A stretch of 62,674 nucleotides of DNA from assembly GCA_947647505.1 (NCBI GenBank), contig CANSKO010000017.1, positions 1 through 62,674 on the forward strand, in the 5' to 3' direction. The stretch comes from an uncultured Roseburia sp. (GTDB lineage Bacteria; Bacillota; Clostridia; Lachnospirales; Lachnospiraceae). A program made the position numbers and the translations under genes. The notes beneath the pieces were generated by a model that made no database searches, was not told the origin of the DNA, and was given only the letters and a program-made list of their open reading frames with translations. Numbering within the stretch: the stretch's first letter is position 1; every line of letters starts with the position of its first letter. Below are positions 34,733 to 43,495 of this stretch, in pieces.

Positions 34733-35695
34733 ATGAACAGGGTATTAGAAGAGTTTTCCCGGATTGGGATTGTGCCGGTCATCGCGCTGGAATGCGCGGC
34801 GGATGCCGGACCGCTTGCAAAGGCGTTGATGGAAGGCGGTCTGGCGTGTGCCGAAGTTACGTTTCGCACGGACGCGGCGGAAGAGGCGATCCGCATTATG
34901 GCGGATCAGTTTCCGGAGATGCTGGTGGGAGCCGGAACGGTGCTTTCAACGGAACAGGCAAAGCGGGCAATGGACGCCGGCGCCAGATTTATCGTCAGTC
35001 CCGGCTTCAATGAAAAAGTTGTGAAATACTGTCTCGAACAAAATATTCCGGTTGTGCCCGGGTGCGCCAATCCAAGCGACATTGAGAGAGCGATCGAGCT
35101 TGGACTTTCTGTTGTGAAATTTTTTCCTGCGGAAGCGTGCGGCGGGCTTCCTGCGATCAAAGCGATTTCCGCGCCCTACCACAAAATGAAATTTATGCCG
35201 ACCGGCGGTATAAATCCCGGGAATATCAATAGCTATCTTGCCTTTGACAAAGTGATTGCGTGCGGCGGGAGCTTTATGGTCAGCCCACAGATGATGCGGG
35301 AGAAAAACTGGGACGGCATTCGCGCGCTGACGCGGGAGGCGGTGGACGCCATGCTGGGCTTTACGCTACGGCATATTGGAATCAACTGTGAAACGGAAGC
35401 AGTTGCCAGAGAAGAAGGGAAAAAATTTGCGTCTTTATTTGGGACGGATGTAAACGAGCGGGGCGGCGCGCTGTTTGCCGGGCCGTTTGTGGAGATGGTA
35501 AAGCAGAACGGGCGCGGGACGCATGGGCATATCGCAGTCGGCGTGCATTCTGTGGAACGCGGCGTATATCATTTACAGCGGCGGGGATTTCAATTTGATG
35601 AGAAAAGCCGGACGCTGGATGCGAAGGGCAATCTGAAGTCGATTTATTTTTCTGAGGAAATAGCAGGGTTTGCCGTGCATCTTGTGCAGAATTAA
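34733..35695 (+). CDS. eda: KDPG/KHG aldolase fused to a C-terminal VOC (glyoxalase-like) domain
   Basis: A 320-residue protein. Residues 1-205 are a class I KDPG/KHG aldolase: catalytic Glu at 41 in CAEVTFRT, GAGTVL near 67, Schiff-base Lys at 129 in VVKFFPAE and the phosphate loop PTGGINPGN near 156. It cleaves 2-keto-3-deoxy-6-phosphogluconate or 4-hydroxy-2-oxoglutarate to pyruvate. From about residue 211 a second domain (LRHIGINCETEA, then THGHIAVGVHS and EIAGFAVHLVQ) has the vicinal-oxygen-chelate look. Ordinary Eda is about 210 residues, so this is a fusion. ATG 34733 follows AAGGAG. Nearby dehydrogenase (next gene) could act on the pyruvate made. Confidence 0.88.
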   Translation: MNRVLEEFSRIGIVPVIALECAADAGPLAKALMEGGLACAEVTFRTDAAEEAIRIMADQFPEMLVGAGTVLSTEQAKRAMDAGARFIVSPGFNEKVVKYCLEQNIPVVPGCANPSDIERAIELGLSVVKFFPAEACGGLPAIKAISAPYHKMKFMPTGGINPGNINSYLAFDKVIACGGSFMVSPQMMREKNWDGIRALTREAVDAMLGFTLRHIGINCETEAVAREEGKKFASLFGTDVNERGGALFAGPFVEMVKQNGRGTHGHIAVGVHSVERGVYHLQRRGFQFDEKSRTLDAKGNLKSIYFSEEIAGFAVHLVQN

Positions 35696-35755
35696 GCAGT
35701 TTGCATCTGGGCGAAAAGGCGGCGAAGGAAGATAGAGCAAAAGGAGTGGAAGAGT

Positions 35756-36742
35756 ATGGAGCGGTGGAAAAATACAGGACAGGTAAACGTGCGGAAGGTG
35801 GCGATGATTGGCTGCGGGTTCGTCGGTTCGGCGTCTGCGTTCAGCCTGATGCAGAGCGGACTGTTTTCCGAGATGGTATTGATTGACGCGGATATGGAGC
35901 GGGCCGAGGGAGAGGCGCTGGACATTGGGCATGGCGTGCCGTTTGCGCGCCAGATGAAAATTTACGCCGGCAGCTATGACGACATTGTCGATGCGGCTAT
36001 TATTATCATTACGGCGGGCGCCAATCAGAAGCCGAATGAGACGAGGCTGGATCTTGTGCAGAAAAACGTAGCGATTTTCAAAAGCATCATTCCGGAAATT
36101 GCAAAGCGCAACTGTCAGGGGATTCTGCTGATTGTGTCAAATCCGGTGGATATTTTAACGTATACGGCGTTAAAGCTTTCCGGCTTTACGGAAAACCGGG
36201 TGATTGGCTCCGGCACGGTGCTCGATACGGCGCGTTTAAAATGCGAATTGGGCGAGCATCTTTCCGTAGACAGCAGAAGCGTGCATGCATTTATTATTGG
36301 CGAGCATGGAGACAGTGAGATTGCAGCGTTCAGCGGGGCCAATGTATCCGGCATCGCGTTAAGCGAATTCTGCGAGCTGCGGGGGCATTACGCGCACGAT
36401 GAAAATACGCAGCAGATTGCGGAACGCGTAAAAAACAGCGCATATGACATTATCAGCAAGAAAAAAGCGACGTACTACGGCATCGCTATGGCGGTGAAGC
36501 GCATTTGTGAGGTGATCATCCGGGATGAGAAATCCATTCTTCCGGTCTCATCTATGATGCACGGGATGTACGGACTCAACGATGTTGTATTAAGCATGCC
36601 GGCCGTCGTTGGAAAGCATGGCGTGGAGACGCAGGTGCCGATTCCTTTGAATGAGGAGGAGAGGAAAAAGCTCAAAGCGTCGGCGGATACGTTAAAAGAA
36701 GTGATTCATGGGCTGGATTTTTCCGCATCCGGTTCGTTATAA
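35756..36742 (+). CDS. ldh: L-lactate dehydrogenase
   Basis: A 328-residue NAD-dependent dehydrogenase. The Rossmann loop GCGFVGSASAF is near residue 19; AGANQKPNETRLDL near 88-100 has Gln at the specificity position (Arg would mean malate), with Arg97 for the transition state; the catalytic His is in GEHGDSE (182-188). It reduces pyruvate to L-lactate and regenerates NAD. It follows the aldolase by 60 bp with AAAGGAGTGG. Its stop codon overlaps the stop of the convergent tmcAL within the palindrome TTATAA. Confidence 0.92.
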   Translation: MERWKNTGQVNVRKVAMIGCGFVGSASAFSLMQSGLFSEMVLIDADMERAEGEALDIGHGVPFARQMKIYAGSYDDIVDAAIIIITAGANQKPNETRLDLVQKNVAIFKSIIPEIAKRNCQGILLIVSNPVDILTYTALKLSGFTENRVIGSGTVLDTARLKCELGEHLSVDSRSVHAFIIGEHGDSEIAAFSGANVSGIALSEFCELRGHYAHDENTQQIAERVKNSAYDIISKKKATYYGIAMAVKRICEVIIRDEKSILPVSSMMHGMYGLNDVVLSMPAVVGKHGVETQVPIPLNEEERKKLKASADTLKEVIHGLDFSASGSL

Positions 36743-37999
36743 GATGACGCATTGCCGCAGAAATTCATGTTTCTGCGGCGTTTTGCATTTCAGAGCCAGC
36801 GCGCCGTAATAGAGATTGGAAGATGAGACGTCCAGATCAAACAGGCGCTTTGCCATACCCGTGAGGCGCTTGCCGTCTTTTGCGGGCCTTACGATCAGGG
36901 GAATGCCGGCGGATTGTTGGAATTCTTTTAGCAGTCCGGCGGATTGTCTGCGAAAGCCAAGCAGACGCAGATAGGGGATATAGCCGGAGGCTTTTGCGCA
37001 TTCCAGATCCGTCTGTCGGATGTCAAGCAGAATGTGCAGCAGCATACGGCTGATGCGGGCGTATGTGACGTCTTTGCTTTTGAGCGCTTTGCAAAAGTCC
37101 GCAAAGCCGGTGAAGGAAGGAAGCGCGTGCACAATCCGGTTGGATAAGTCAGAAGAAACGTCGGCGTATTCGGAAAATCCGCCTCCTTGTTCGGAAAGCA
37201 GCCGGTAAAACAGCATATCGGAGAAATCATCTTCCGTTAAAAAGTGCGTATCGGAAGACAGAAGAAGAGAAGCGGCGCGTTCTGGCACATAACGGGTGAG
37301 AAGCATTCTCTGGTCTGTCTGCGCAGAATCGGAAGCAAGCAGCAGCTTACGCAGCGCGGAGGCGGAGGCGTATGCGCCGGTGCAGTCCGCGTCATGATAA
37401 CGGCTTCCTACCCGCTCGATCGGAAGCGGGCGGATCGAGGAGCGGGAGCGGAGCAGCGCCTTGATGTATTCCAGGGCAAGGATGTTATTTGGCGCATCCG
37501 GCAGCAGGACGGGCAGATCGGACGCGTCGTCTGCGCCTGTCTGCTGAAAGAAGGAAGCGGCTGCCCGTGCTCTGGCCAATGGAAATGAAAGCCCCTGCTT
37601 TACATAGGAGCGGAGCAGACGGGAGTATGCCTCCGGTTCTTTAAGGAGCAGCCGGGCTGTTTTTGTCAGAAGCGAAAGATCGGGCGTTTCACAGCCGAAG
37701 CTTACAAAGTCGATGCAGCCAAGCGATGTAAACAGCGCAATGCCGGCCGCGGCAAAATATTCGGCGGAGGCGGTTGCAAAGAGCGTTGGGATTTCAAATA
37801 CAAAATCGGCGCCGTTTTCCAGCACCATTCTGACGCGGCTGAATTTATCCAGCAGGGCGGGCGCGCCCCGCTGTACGAAATTTCCGCTTAACGCGACGCA
37901 GACGACGTCTGCTCCGGAATCCGCTTTCGCTTTTTGAATCTGGTAAGCATGACCGTTGTGGAAGGGATTGTATTCTGCAATAATGCCTGTGGCTTTCAT
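36737..37999 (-). CDS. tmcAL: tRNA(Met) cytidine acetate ligase TmcAL
   Basis: A 420-residue nucleotidyltransferase-fold enzyme (YlbM family) that makes acetyladenylate from acetate and ATP and acetylates the wobble cytidine of elongator tRNA-Met. The HIGH-like motif is in GIIAEYNPFHNGHAYQI at residues 5-21, with CVALSGNFVQRG near 35 and ERVGSRYHD near 195. The length is normal. It diverges from ackA, which makes acetate and could supply its substrate; this link is inference. Its last codons contain the ldh terminator hairpin. Confidence 0.93.
   Translation of the reverse strand: MKATGIIAEYNPFHNGHAYQIQKAKADSGADVVCVALSGNFVQRGAPALLDKFSRVRMVLENGADFVFEIPTLFATASAEYFAAAGIALFTSLGCIDFVSFGCETPDLSLLTKTARLLLKEPEAYSRLLRSYVKQGLSFPLARARAAASFFQQTGADDASDLPVLLPDAPNNILALEYIKALLRSRSSIRPLPIERVGSRYHDADCTGAYASASALRKLLLASDSAQTDQRMLLTRYVPERAASLLLSSDTHFLTEDDFSDMLFYRLLSEQGGGFSEYADVSSDLSNRIVHALPSFTGFADFCKALKSKDVTYARISRMLLHILLDIRQTDLECAKASGYIPYLRLLGFRRQSAGLLKEFQQSAGIPLIVRPAKDGKRLTGMAKRLFDLDVSSSNLYYGALALKCKTPQKHEFLRQCVIL
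36754..36784 (+). terminator. ldh terminator inside the 3' end of tmcAL
   Basis: GCCGCAGAAA (36754-36763) pairs perfectly with TTTCTGCGGC (36770-36779), followed by GTTTT. It lies 12 bp after the ldh stop and codes for the C-terminal HEFLRQ of TmcAL on the other strand. Confidence 0.75.
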
Positions 38000-38035
38000 A
38001 TCTGGACGCTCCTTGCCGGATTGGGATTTTGGGTT

Positions 38036-38064
38036 ATTGTATCATTTCAGAGAAAAGCAGACAA
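38036..38064 (-). promoter_or_regulatory. Promoter of tmcAL
   Basis: Minus strand TTGTCT (38064-38059), 17-bp spacer, TACAAT (38041-38036), 37 bp upstream of the ATG. Confidence 0.6.
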
Positions 38065-38082
38065 GCTTTTGTAATTTAAACA

Positions 38083-38111
38083 TTGTTTACTGTGAAAAAA
38101 AGGTATATAAT
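38083..38111 (+). promoter_or_regulatory. Promoter of ackA
   Basis: TTGTTT (38083-38088), 17-bp spacer, TATAAT (38106-38111), 40 bp upstream of the ackA ATG. It is back to back with the tmcAL promoter. Confidence 0.65.
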
Positions 38112-38150
38112 TCTAACAGCAGGAAAATTATTAAAGGAGGAGATGAAAAC

Positions 38151-39344
38151 ATGAATGTACTCGTGATTAACTGCGGCAGCTCTTCTTTAAAATATCAGAT
38201 TATTGATTCTGAGAGTGAAGAAGCGCTTGCAAAGGGCATCTGTGAGCGGATCGGCATTGATGGAAGGCTTGTGTATCAGCCGAAGGATGGCGGGAAGGAA
38301 ATGACCGACGCGCCGATGCCGACGCATACGGAGGCGGTGCGCATGGTGCTGGAAGCGATTGTCAATCCGAAGACGGGCGTATTGAGCAGCCTGGATGAAA
38401 TTGACGCGGTGGGACACAGAATCGTGCACGGCGGTGAGAAATTTGCGGCTTCTACGCTTTTGACGGAAGAAGTGTTGAAGACGGTGGAGGAATGTTCCGA
38501 TCTGGCTCCACTGCACAATCCGGCCAATTTAATCGGCGTGCGCGCGTGCCGCGAGGTATTAAAAGACGTGCCGATGGTGGGCGTATTCGATACGGCGTTT
38601 CATCAGACGATGCCGGAAGAAGCGTATCTGTACGGTTTGCCCTATGCGTACTATGAGAAACACAAGGTTCGTAAATACGGGTTTCATGGCACCAGTCACA
38701 GCTACGTTTCCAAACGCGCGGCCGAAGTTTTGAACAGGCCTTATGACGGCTTAAAGACGATTGTCTGTCATCTTGGCGGGGGCGCAAGCATCTGTGCGGT
38801 AAAGGATGGAAAGTCGGTGGACACGTCTATGGGGCTTTCTCCGCTGGAGGGGCTTGTGATGGGAACGCGTTCCGGCGATATCGATCCTTCCGCGGTTGAA
38901 TTTATTGCCAAAAAAGAAAATCTGGATCTGGATGCGGTTTTGAGCATTTTAAATAAGGAATCCGGCGTGTACGGCATTTCGGGCCTTTCCAGTGATTTCA
39001 GGGATCTGGATGCGGCGGCAGGCGAGGGCAATGCGCGGGCGGACATTGCAAGAAACGTCTTCTGTTATCGCGCCGCGAAATATATTGGCTCTTATGCAGC
39101 GGCGATGAACGGCGTGGACGTTATCTGCTTTACGGCGGGCGTCGGTGAAAACGACGCAAAGGTCCGTGAAAAAATTTGCAGCTATCTGGGCTATCTGGGA
39201 ATTGCAATAGATGCGGAAGAAAACAAAAAACGCGGGGTGGAGGCGACGCTTTCGACGTCGGACTCCAAAGTCACCGTTTTGATGATACCAACGAACGAAG
39301 AGCTGGCAATCTGCCGTGAGACAGTTGCCGTGTTACAGTCATAA
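38151..39344 (+). CDS. ackA: Acetate kinase
   Basis: A 397-residue ASKHA-fold kinase that converts acetyl phosphate and ADP to acetate and ATP. The N-terminal MNVLVINCGSSSLKYQ, DAVGHRIVHGGEKF near residue 85, FDTAFHQTMPEEAYLYGLP near 148 and GFHGTSHSYVSKRA near 178 are intact, as is FTAGVGENDAKVRE near 325. ATG 38151 follows AAAGGAGGAG. The usual partner pta is not next to it. Important for ATP from fermentation in anaerobes. Confidence 0.96.
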   Translation: MNVLVINCGSSSLKYQIIDSESEEALAKGICERIGIDGRLVYQPKDGGKEMTDAPMPTHTEAVRMVLEAIVNPKTGVLSSLDEIDAVGHRIVHGGEKFAASTLLTEEVLKTVEECSDLAPLHNPANLIGVRACREVLKDVPMVGVFDTAFHQTMPEEAYLYGLPYAYYEKHKVRKYGFHGTSHSYVSKRAAEVLNRPYDGLKTIVCHLGGGASICAVKDGKSVDTSMGLSPLEGLVMGTRSGDIDPSAVEFIAKKENLDLDAVLSILNKESGVYGISGLSSDFRDLDAAAGEGNARADIARNVFCYRAAKYIGSYAAAMNGVDVICFTAGVGENDAKVREKICSYLGYLGIAIDAEENKKRGVEATLSTSDSKVTVLMIPTNEELAICRETVAVLQS

Positions 39345-39370
39345 CAGAGAGCAGGAAGGGAGAAATTACG

Positions 39371-40045
39371 ATGAAGTATTCGATTGAAGGAGAACCGTTA
39401 CCAGTTGTAGTATGCGAGTTGGACGCAAATGAAAAAATGATTACGGAAAAAGGAGCGATGTCCTGGATGTCTCCCAACATGAAGATGGAGACGGTAGGGG
39501 GCGGCGTTGGAAAGATGTTTGGCAGGATGTTCAGTGGAGAGAGCATGTTTGTCAATCACTATACCGCAGTCGGCGCGCCGGGCATGATCGCATTCGCTTC
39601 CAGTTTTCCGGGCGCAATCCGCGCGTTCGAGATTTCGCCGGGCCGTGACATCATCTGTCAGAAAACAGCGTTTTTAGCTTCTACCGAGGGCGTGAATTTT
39701 TCCATTTTCTTTCAGAAAAAGGTAGGAAGCGGACTGTTTGGCGGCGAAGGCTTCATTATGCAGAAGCTGTCCGGAAGCGGCGTTGCATTTGTGGAATTTG
39801 ACGGCTATATCAAAGAATATGAGCTTTCGGCCGGCCAGTCTATCGTAGTGGACACGGGTTATCTTGCGGCGATGGATGCGACCTGTACGCTTGAGATTCA
39901 GAAGGTTCCGGGCGTGAAAAACATGCTGTTTGGCGGTGAAGGCGTATTCAATACCGTCATCAACGGACCGGGCCGCGTGCTGCTGCAGTCGATGCCGATT
40001 GGACAGATGGCGGGCACGCTGCTTCCTTATCTGCCGTCCAAATAA
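39371..40045 (+). CDS. AIM24/TIGR00266-family protein
   Basis: A 224-residue beta-rich protein of the AIM24 family (TIGR00266). Typical parts are EKGAMSWMSPNMKMETVGGG near residue 27, GMIAFASSFPGAI near 72, FLASTEGVNFSIFFQKK near 107, GSGLFGGEGFIMQKLSGSG near 127 and the VKNMLFGGEGVFNTVINGPG segment near 185. The glycine-rich repeats suggest a self-assembling trimeric fold. The molecular role in bacteria is unknown. It follows ackA by 26 bp. Confidence 0.88.
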   Translation: MKYSIEGEPLPVVVCELDANEKMITEKGAMSWMSPNMKMETVGGGVGKMFGRMFSGESMFVNHYTAVGAPGMIAFASSFPGAIRAFEISPGRDIICQKTAFLASTEGVNFSIFFQKKVGSGLFGGEGFIMQKLSGSGVAFVEFDGYIKEYELSAGQSIVVDTGYLAAMDATCTLEIQKVPGVKNMLFGGEGVFNTVINGPGRVLLQSMPIGQMAGTLLPYLPSK

Positions 40046-40057
40046 TGGAGGAGAACG

Positions 40058-43000
40058 ATGGCGTTACAGTTGATACTGGGCAATTCCGGCAGCGGAAAGA
40101 CGGCTTTGATACACCGCAACATGATAAAAGAAGCCATTGCAAAGCCCGATCAGAAGATTTTCTTTGTTGTTCCGGAACAGTTTACGATGCAGACGCAGCG
40201 CAAGCTTGTGGAAGCGCATCCGGGGCGCAGTATTTTAAATATCGACGTGTTAAGCTTTGGGCGTCTTTCGCATCGCGTATTTGACGAGCTGGGCTGTCTG
40301 CATTGTCCCGTTTTGGAGGAGACAGGAAAGAACCTGATTTTAAGGCGCGTTGCACAGGAAAAGACGGATGCGCTGACGCTTTTAAAAGGCAATATGACGA
40401 AGATGGGCTATATTGGCGAGGTCAAGTCCCTGCTGTCGGAGCTGGCGCAATACAACGTGACGCCGTCGCAATTATCTGAGGCGATTGAAAAACTTCCGCA
40501 AGGAAGTTTTTCTTATAAGCTGAAAGACGTGCTCACCATGTATCAGGGGTTTTTGGATTTTACAAAGGGACGCTTTGTTACGGCGGAAGGCATGCTGGAA
40601 TTGTTCGTCGAGTCGGCGGGACAGTCGCAGATGTTAAAGGACAGCGTGCTGATCTTTGACGGCTTTACCGGCTTTACGCCGATCCAGAAGCTTGCCGTTG
40701 CAGAGCTTTTAAAAATCGCGAAAGAGGTTTATGTGACGGTTACGATCGACATTCGGGAGGATCCGTATCACTGCGCGGGCAGCCATGAGCTGTTTGCCAT
40801 GAGCAAAAAGATGATCCGTTCGCTGATGGAGACGGCGCAGCGGCTGCATATTCCCGTAAAAGAGCCGATTTTATGCAAAAACACAAAAAAGAACCGTTTT
40901 CAGAATGCGCCGTCTCTGCACTTTCTGGAGCAAAATCTGTTTCGGGGCGCAAGGCAGAAGCAGCGGCTTGAAAAAGAGCGGAGCATACGCATGTACAGCC
41001 TGAAAAATCCGAGGGAGGAGCTTGGATTTATTGCGAGGGAAATCGAGCGGCTGGTGCGCAGAGAGGGGTATCGCTATCGGGAGATTGCAATTGTCTGCGG
41101 CGACCTGCCGTTGTATGCCGATTATGCGCAGGAGGTTTTTTCGGAGTATCGGATACCGCTGTTTCTCGATCAGAAAACGTCGATCGTCTATCATCCGTTT
41201 ATTGAATTTTTGCGCGCCGCGCTGGAAGCGGTCATCTGTGATTTTTCGCTGGACGGCGTCTTTCGCTATTTGCGAAGCAGATTTTCCGGATTTTCGCGCG
41301 CAGAAGTGGACCGTCTGGAAAATTACTGCCTTGCGGCGGGTGTTTCCGGTTATCGGAAATGGAACGGCCTGTTCTGTTATCTGCCGTCTGGATATACGGA
41401 AGAATCGCTTTTGGCGCTGAATGAAATCCGAAGCAAGGTTATGGCGCAGTTTCAGGATTTGCGGCATGCGCTGAAACGGAAAGAGTGTACGGCGGGAGAG
41501 ATTACGCGCGCGCTTTATCAGTTTATCTGCGAAAGAGAGGCGCAGCGGCAGCTGAAGCAGAGCGAGCGGGCGTACGAAGCGGCGGGCGATCTGAAAAATG
41601 CCAGGGAATATGCGCAGATTTATAAGATTGTCATAGACCTGCTGGACAAGGTGATGGATCTTCTGGGAGACGAAGCAATGCCGCCAAAGGAATATGCAAA
41701 GATTTTAGACGCCGGATTTGAGGCGGCAAAAGTCGGGATTATTCCGCCGGGGTACGATCGGATTGTGTTTGGCGATATAGAGCGCACGCGCCTGGACGAT
41801 GTAAAGGCGCTTTTTTTTGCTGGCGTTTACGACGGCGTGATTCCGGGAACGGGGGGATCGGACGGCATTCTCACGCAGTCGGAGCGGGAGAGGCTGGAAG
41901 AAATGCAGCTGGAGCTTGCGCCTACAGAGCGGGAGAAAACGTTTATTCAGCGCTTCTACCTGTATCTGAATCTGACGAAGCCTGCGGAAAGACTGTATCT
42001 GACATATGCGAGAGTCAATGGAGAAGGAAAGGCGCAGCGCGGCTCATATCTGATTTCTGCGATTTCAAAGCTCTACGAAAATCTTACCCTGCAGGAAATC
42101 GACGCGGAGCCGTTTTCGGAACGAATCGTAACGGAAGAGAGCGCCAGAACGCTTCTTTTGGAGGGGATTTCGTCTGCGGAGGAGTGGGTGCGGCAGGGAA
42201 AGGAAGAGGAGATACGCTACTGGGCCGCGTTGTGCCGCTGGTATGAAAAGAGCGATGCGTGGAGACAGGAAGCCGCGGACTATCTGGAAGCGGCGAAACA
42301 GACGTATGTGCATACGCCGATTTCCGCGTCCGTCACGAAAGCGCTGTATGGAACCGTGCTGGAAAACAGCGTCACAAGGCTGGAGGCGTTTGCCGCCTGC
42401 GCGTTTTCTCATTTCCTTTCTTATGGACTACAGCTGAGGGAACGTCTGGAAAGCGGATTTTATGCGGTGGATTATGGGATGGTATTCCACGAAGTTCTGG
42501 AACGGTTTTCTGAGGGGATTCGCAGCGGCCATTACAGCTGGTTTACCATTACGGAGGACGAGAGCGAGGCGCTGTTGCAGGAAGCGATGACGCAGACGCT
42601 TGCGGCCAGTCACAATCTGGCGCTTTTTGAAAATGCCAGAAGCAGCTATGCCGGCGAGCGGATGTACCGGATTTTAAGGCGCACGGTAAATGCGCTGCTT
42701 TATCAGGTTCGTAAGGGAGCGTTTACGCCGGATGGATTTGAAGTGGCGTTTTCCTGCGCGCAGAATCTGGAATCGGTGCGGTTTGCGCTTAGTGAGGAAG
42801 AACAGATGCATTTACGCGGACGGATTGATCGGATTGACACGCTCAGAAAAGGAGATAAGCTGTATGTCAAGGTGATTGATTATAAATCTGCGGATACCAG
42901 TTTGCAGCTGGTGCAGATTTATCACGGGCTTTCGCTTCAGCTTGTCGTCTATATGAACGCCGCGCTGGAGCTGATGGAACAAAAATATCCCGGATGCGCC

Positions 43001-43495
43001 GCGCTGCCGGCGGGAATCTTTTACTATCATGTTAACGATCCGATGATTGAGGCGGACGCCGGCGTCAGCGAAGAGGCGCTGCAAAAAAAGATTCTGGAAA
43101 CGCTTAAGCTGCGCGGGCTTGTCAGTGGGGACAGAGAAATCCTTTCCGATCTGGACCATTCTTTGCGTGAGGCGAACGGCGTTTCCTCCGATGTGATTCC
43201 GGTTGGGTTTAACAAAGACGGAAGTTTGAAAAAAGCGTCGAAAACACTTACAGACGGTGAATTTAAGGAGCTTTCCTCTTATGTGGATGAGACGATTCTG
43301 CATTTGGGACAGCGCATGCTGAAAGGAGAAATCAGCGTTTCTCCGTATGCGTTGGCAGGGCGCACGGGCTGTGATTACTGCGCCTACCGCTCTGTGTGCC
43401 GCTTTGATCCGAAGGCGCCGGGGTATGCCTACCGCAGATTAAAAGAGCTTTCGGAGGAATCGGCTCTGGATGGTATGAAGGGAGCAGGGGAATGA
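40058..43495 (+). CDS. addB: ATP-dependent helicase/deoxyribonuclease subunit B (AddB/RexB)
   Basis: A 1145-residue subunit of the AddAB double-strand-break repair nuclease. Walker A GNSGSGKT is at residues 8-15. The C-terminal nuclease core is seen in RGRIDRIDT and VIDYKSADTSL near residues 930-950. The Fe-S cluster ligands are a Cys in FAACAFSHF near 785 and the final GCDYCAYRSVC cluster near 1108. It processes DNA ends for RecA with AddA, whose gene overlaps by 4 bp. Confidence 0.96.
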   Translation: MALQLILGNSGSGKTALIHRNMIKEAIAKPDQKIFFVVPEQFTMQTQRKLVEAHPGRSILNIDVLSFGRLSHRVFDELGCLHCPVLEETGKNLILRRVAQEKTDALTLLKGNMTKMGYIGEVKSLLSELAQYNVTPSQLSEAIEKLPQGSFSYKLKDVLTMYQGFLDFTKGRFVTAEGMLELFVESAGQSQMLKDSVLIFDGFTGFTPIQKLAVAELLKIAKEVYVTVTIDIREDPYHCAGSHELFAMSKKMIRSLMETAQRLHIPVKEPILCKNTKKNRFQNAPSLHFLEQNLFRGARQKQRLEKERSIRMYSLKNPREELGFIAREIERLVRREGYRYREIAIVCGDLPLYADYAQEVFSEYRIPLFLDQKTSIVYHPFIEFLRAALEAVICDFSLDGVFRYLRSRFSGFSRAEVDRLENYCLAAGVSGYRKWNGLFCYLPSGYTEESLLALNEIRSKVMAQFQDLRHALKRKECTAGEITRALYQFICEREAQRQLKQSERAYEAAGDLKNAREYAQIYKIVIDLLDKVMDLLGDEAMPPKEYAKILDAGFEAAKVGIIPPGYDRIVFGDIERTRLDDVKALFFAGVYDGVIPGTGGSDGILTQSERERLEEMQLELAPTEREKTFIQRFYLYLNLTKPAERLYLTYARVNGEGKAQRGSYLISAISKLYENLTLQEIDAEPFSERIVTEESARTLLLEGISSAEEWVRQGKEEEIRYWAALCRWYEKSDAWRQEAADYLEAAKQTYVHTPISASVTKALYGTVLENSVTRLEAFAACAFSHFLSYGLQLRERLESGFYAVDYGMVFHEVLERFSEGIRSGHYSWFTITEDESEALLQEAMTQTLAASHNLALFENARSSYAGERMYRILRRTVNALLYQVRKGAFTPDGFEVAFSCAQNLESVRFALSEEEQMHLRGRIDRIDTLRKGDKLYVKVIDYKSADTSLQLVQIYHGLSLQLVVYMNAALELMEQKYPGCAALPAGIFYYHVNDPMIEADAGVSEEALQKKILETLKLRGLVSGDREILSDLDHSLREANGVSSDVIPVGFNKDGSLKKASKTLTDGEFKELSSYVDETILHLGQRMLKGEISVSPYALAGRTGCDYCAYRSVCRFDPKAPGYAYRRLKELSEESALDGMKGAGE

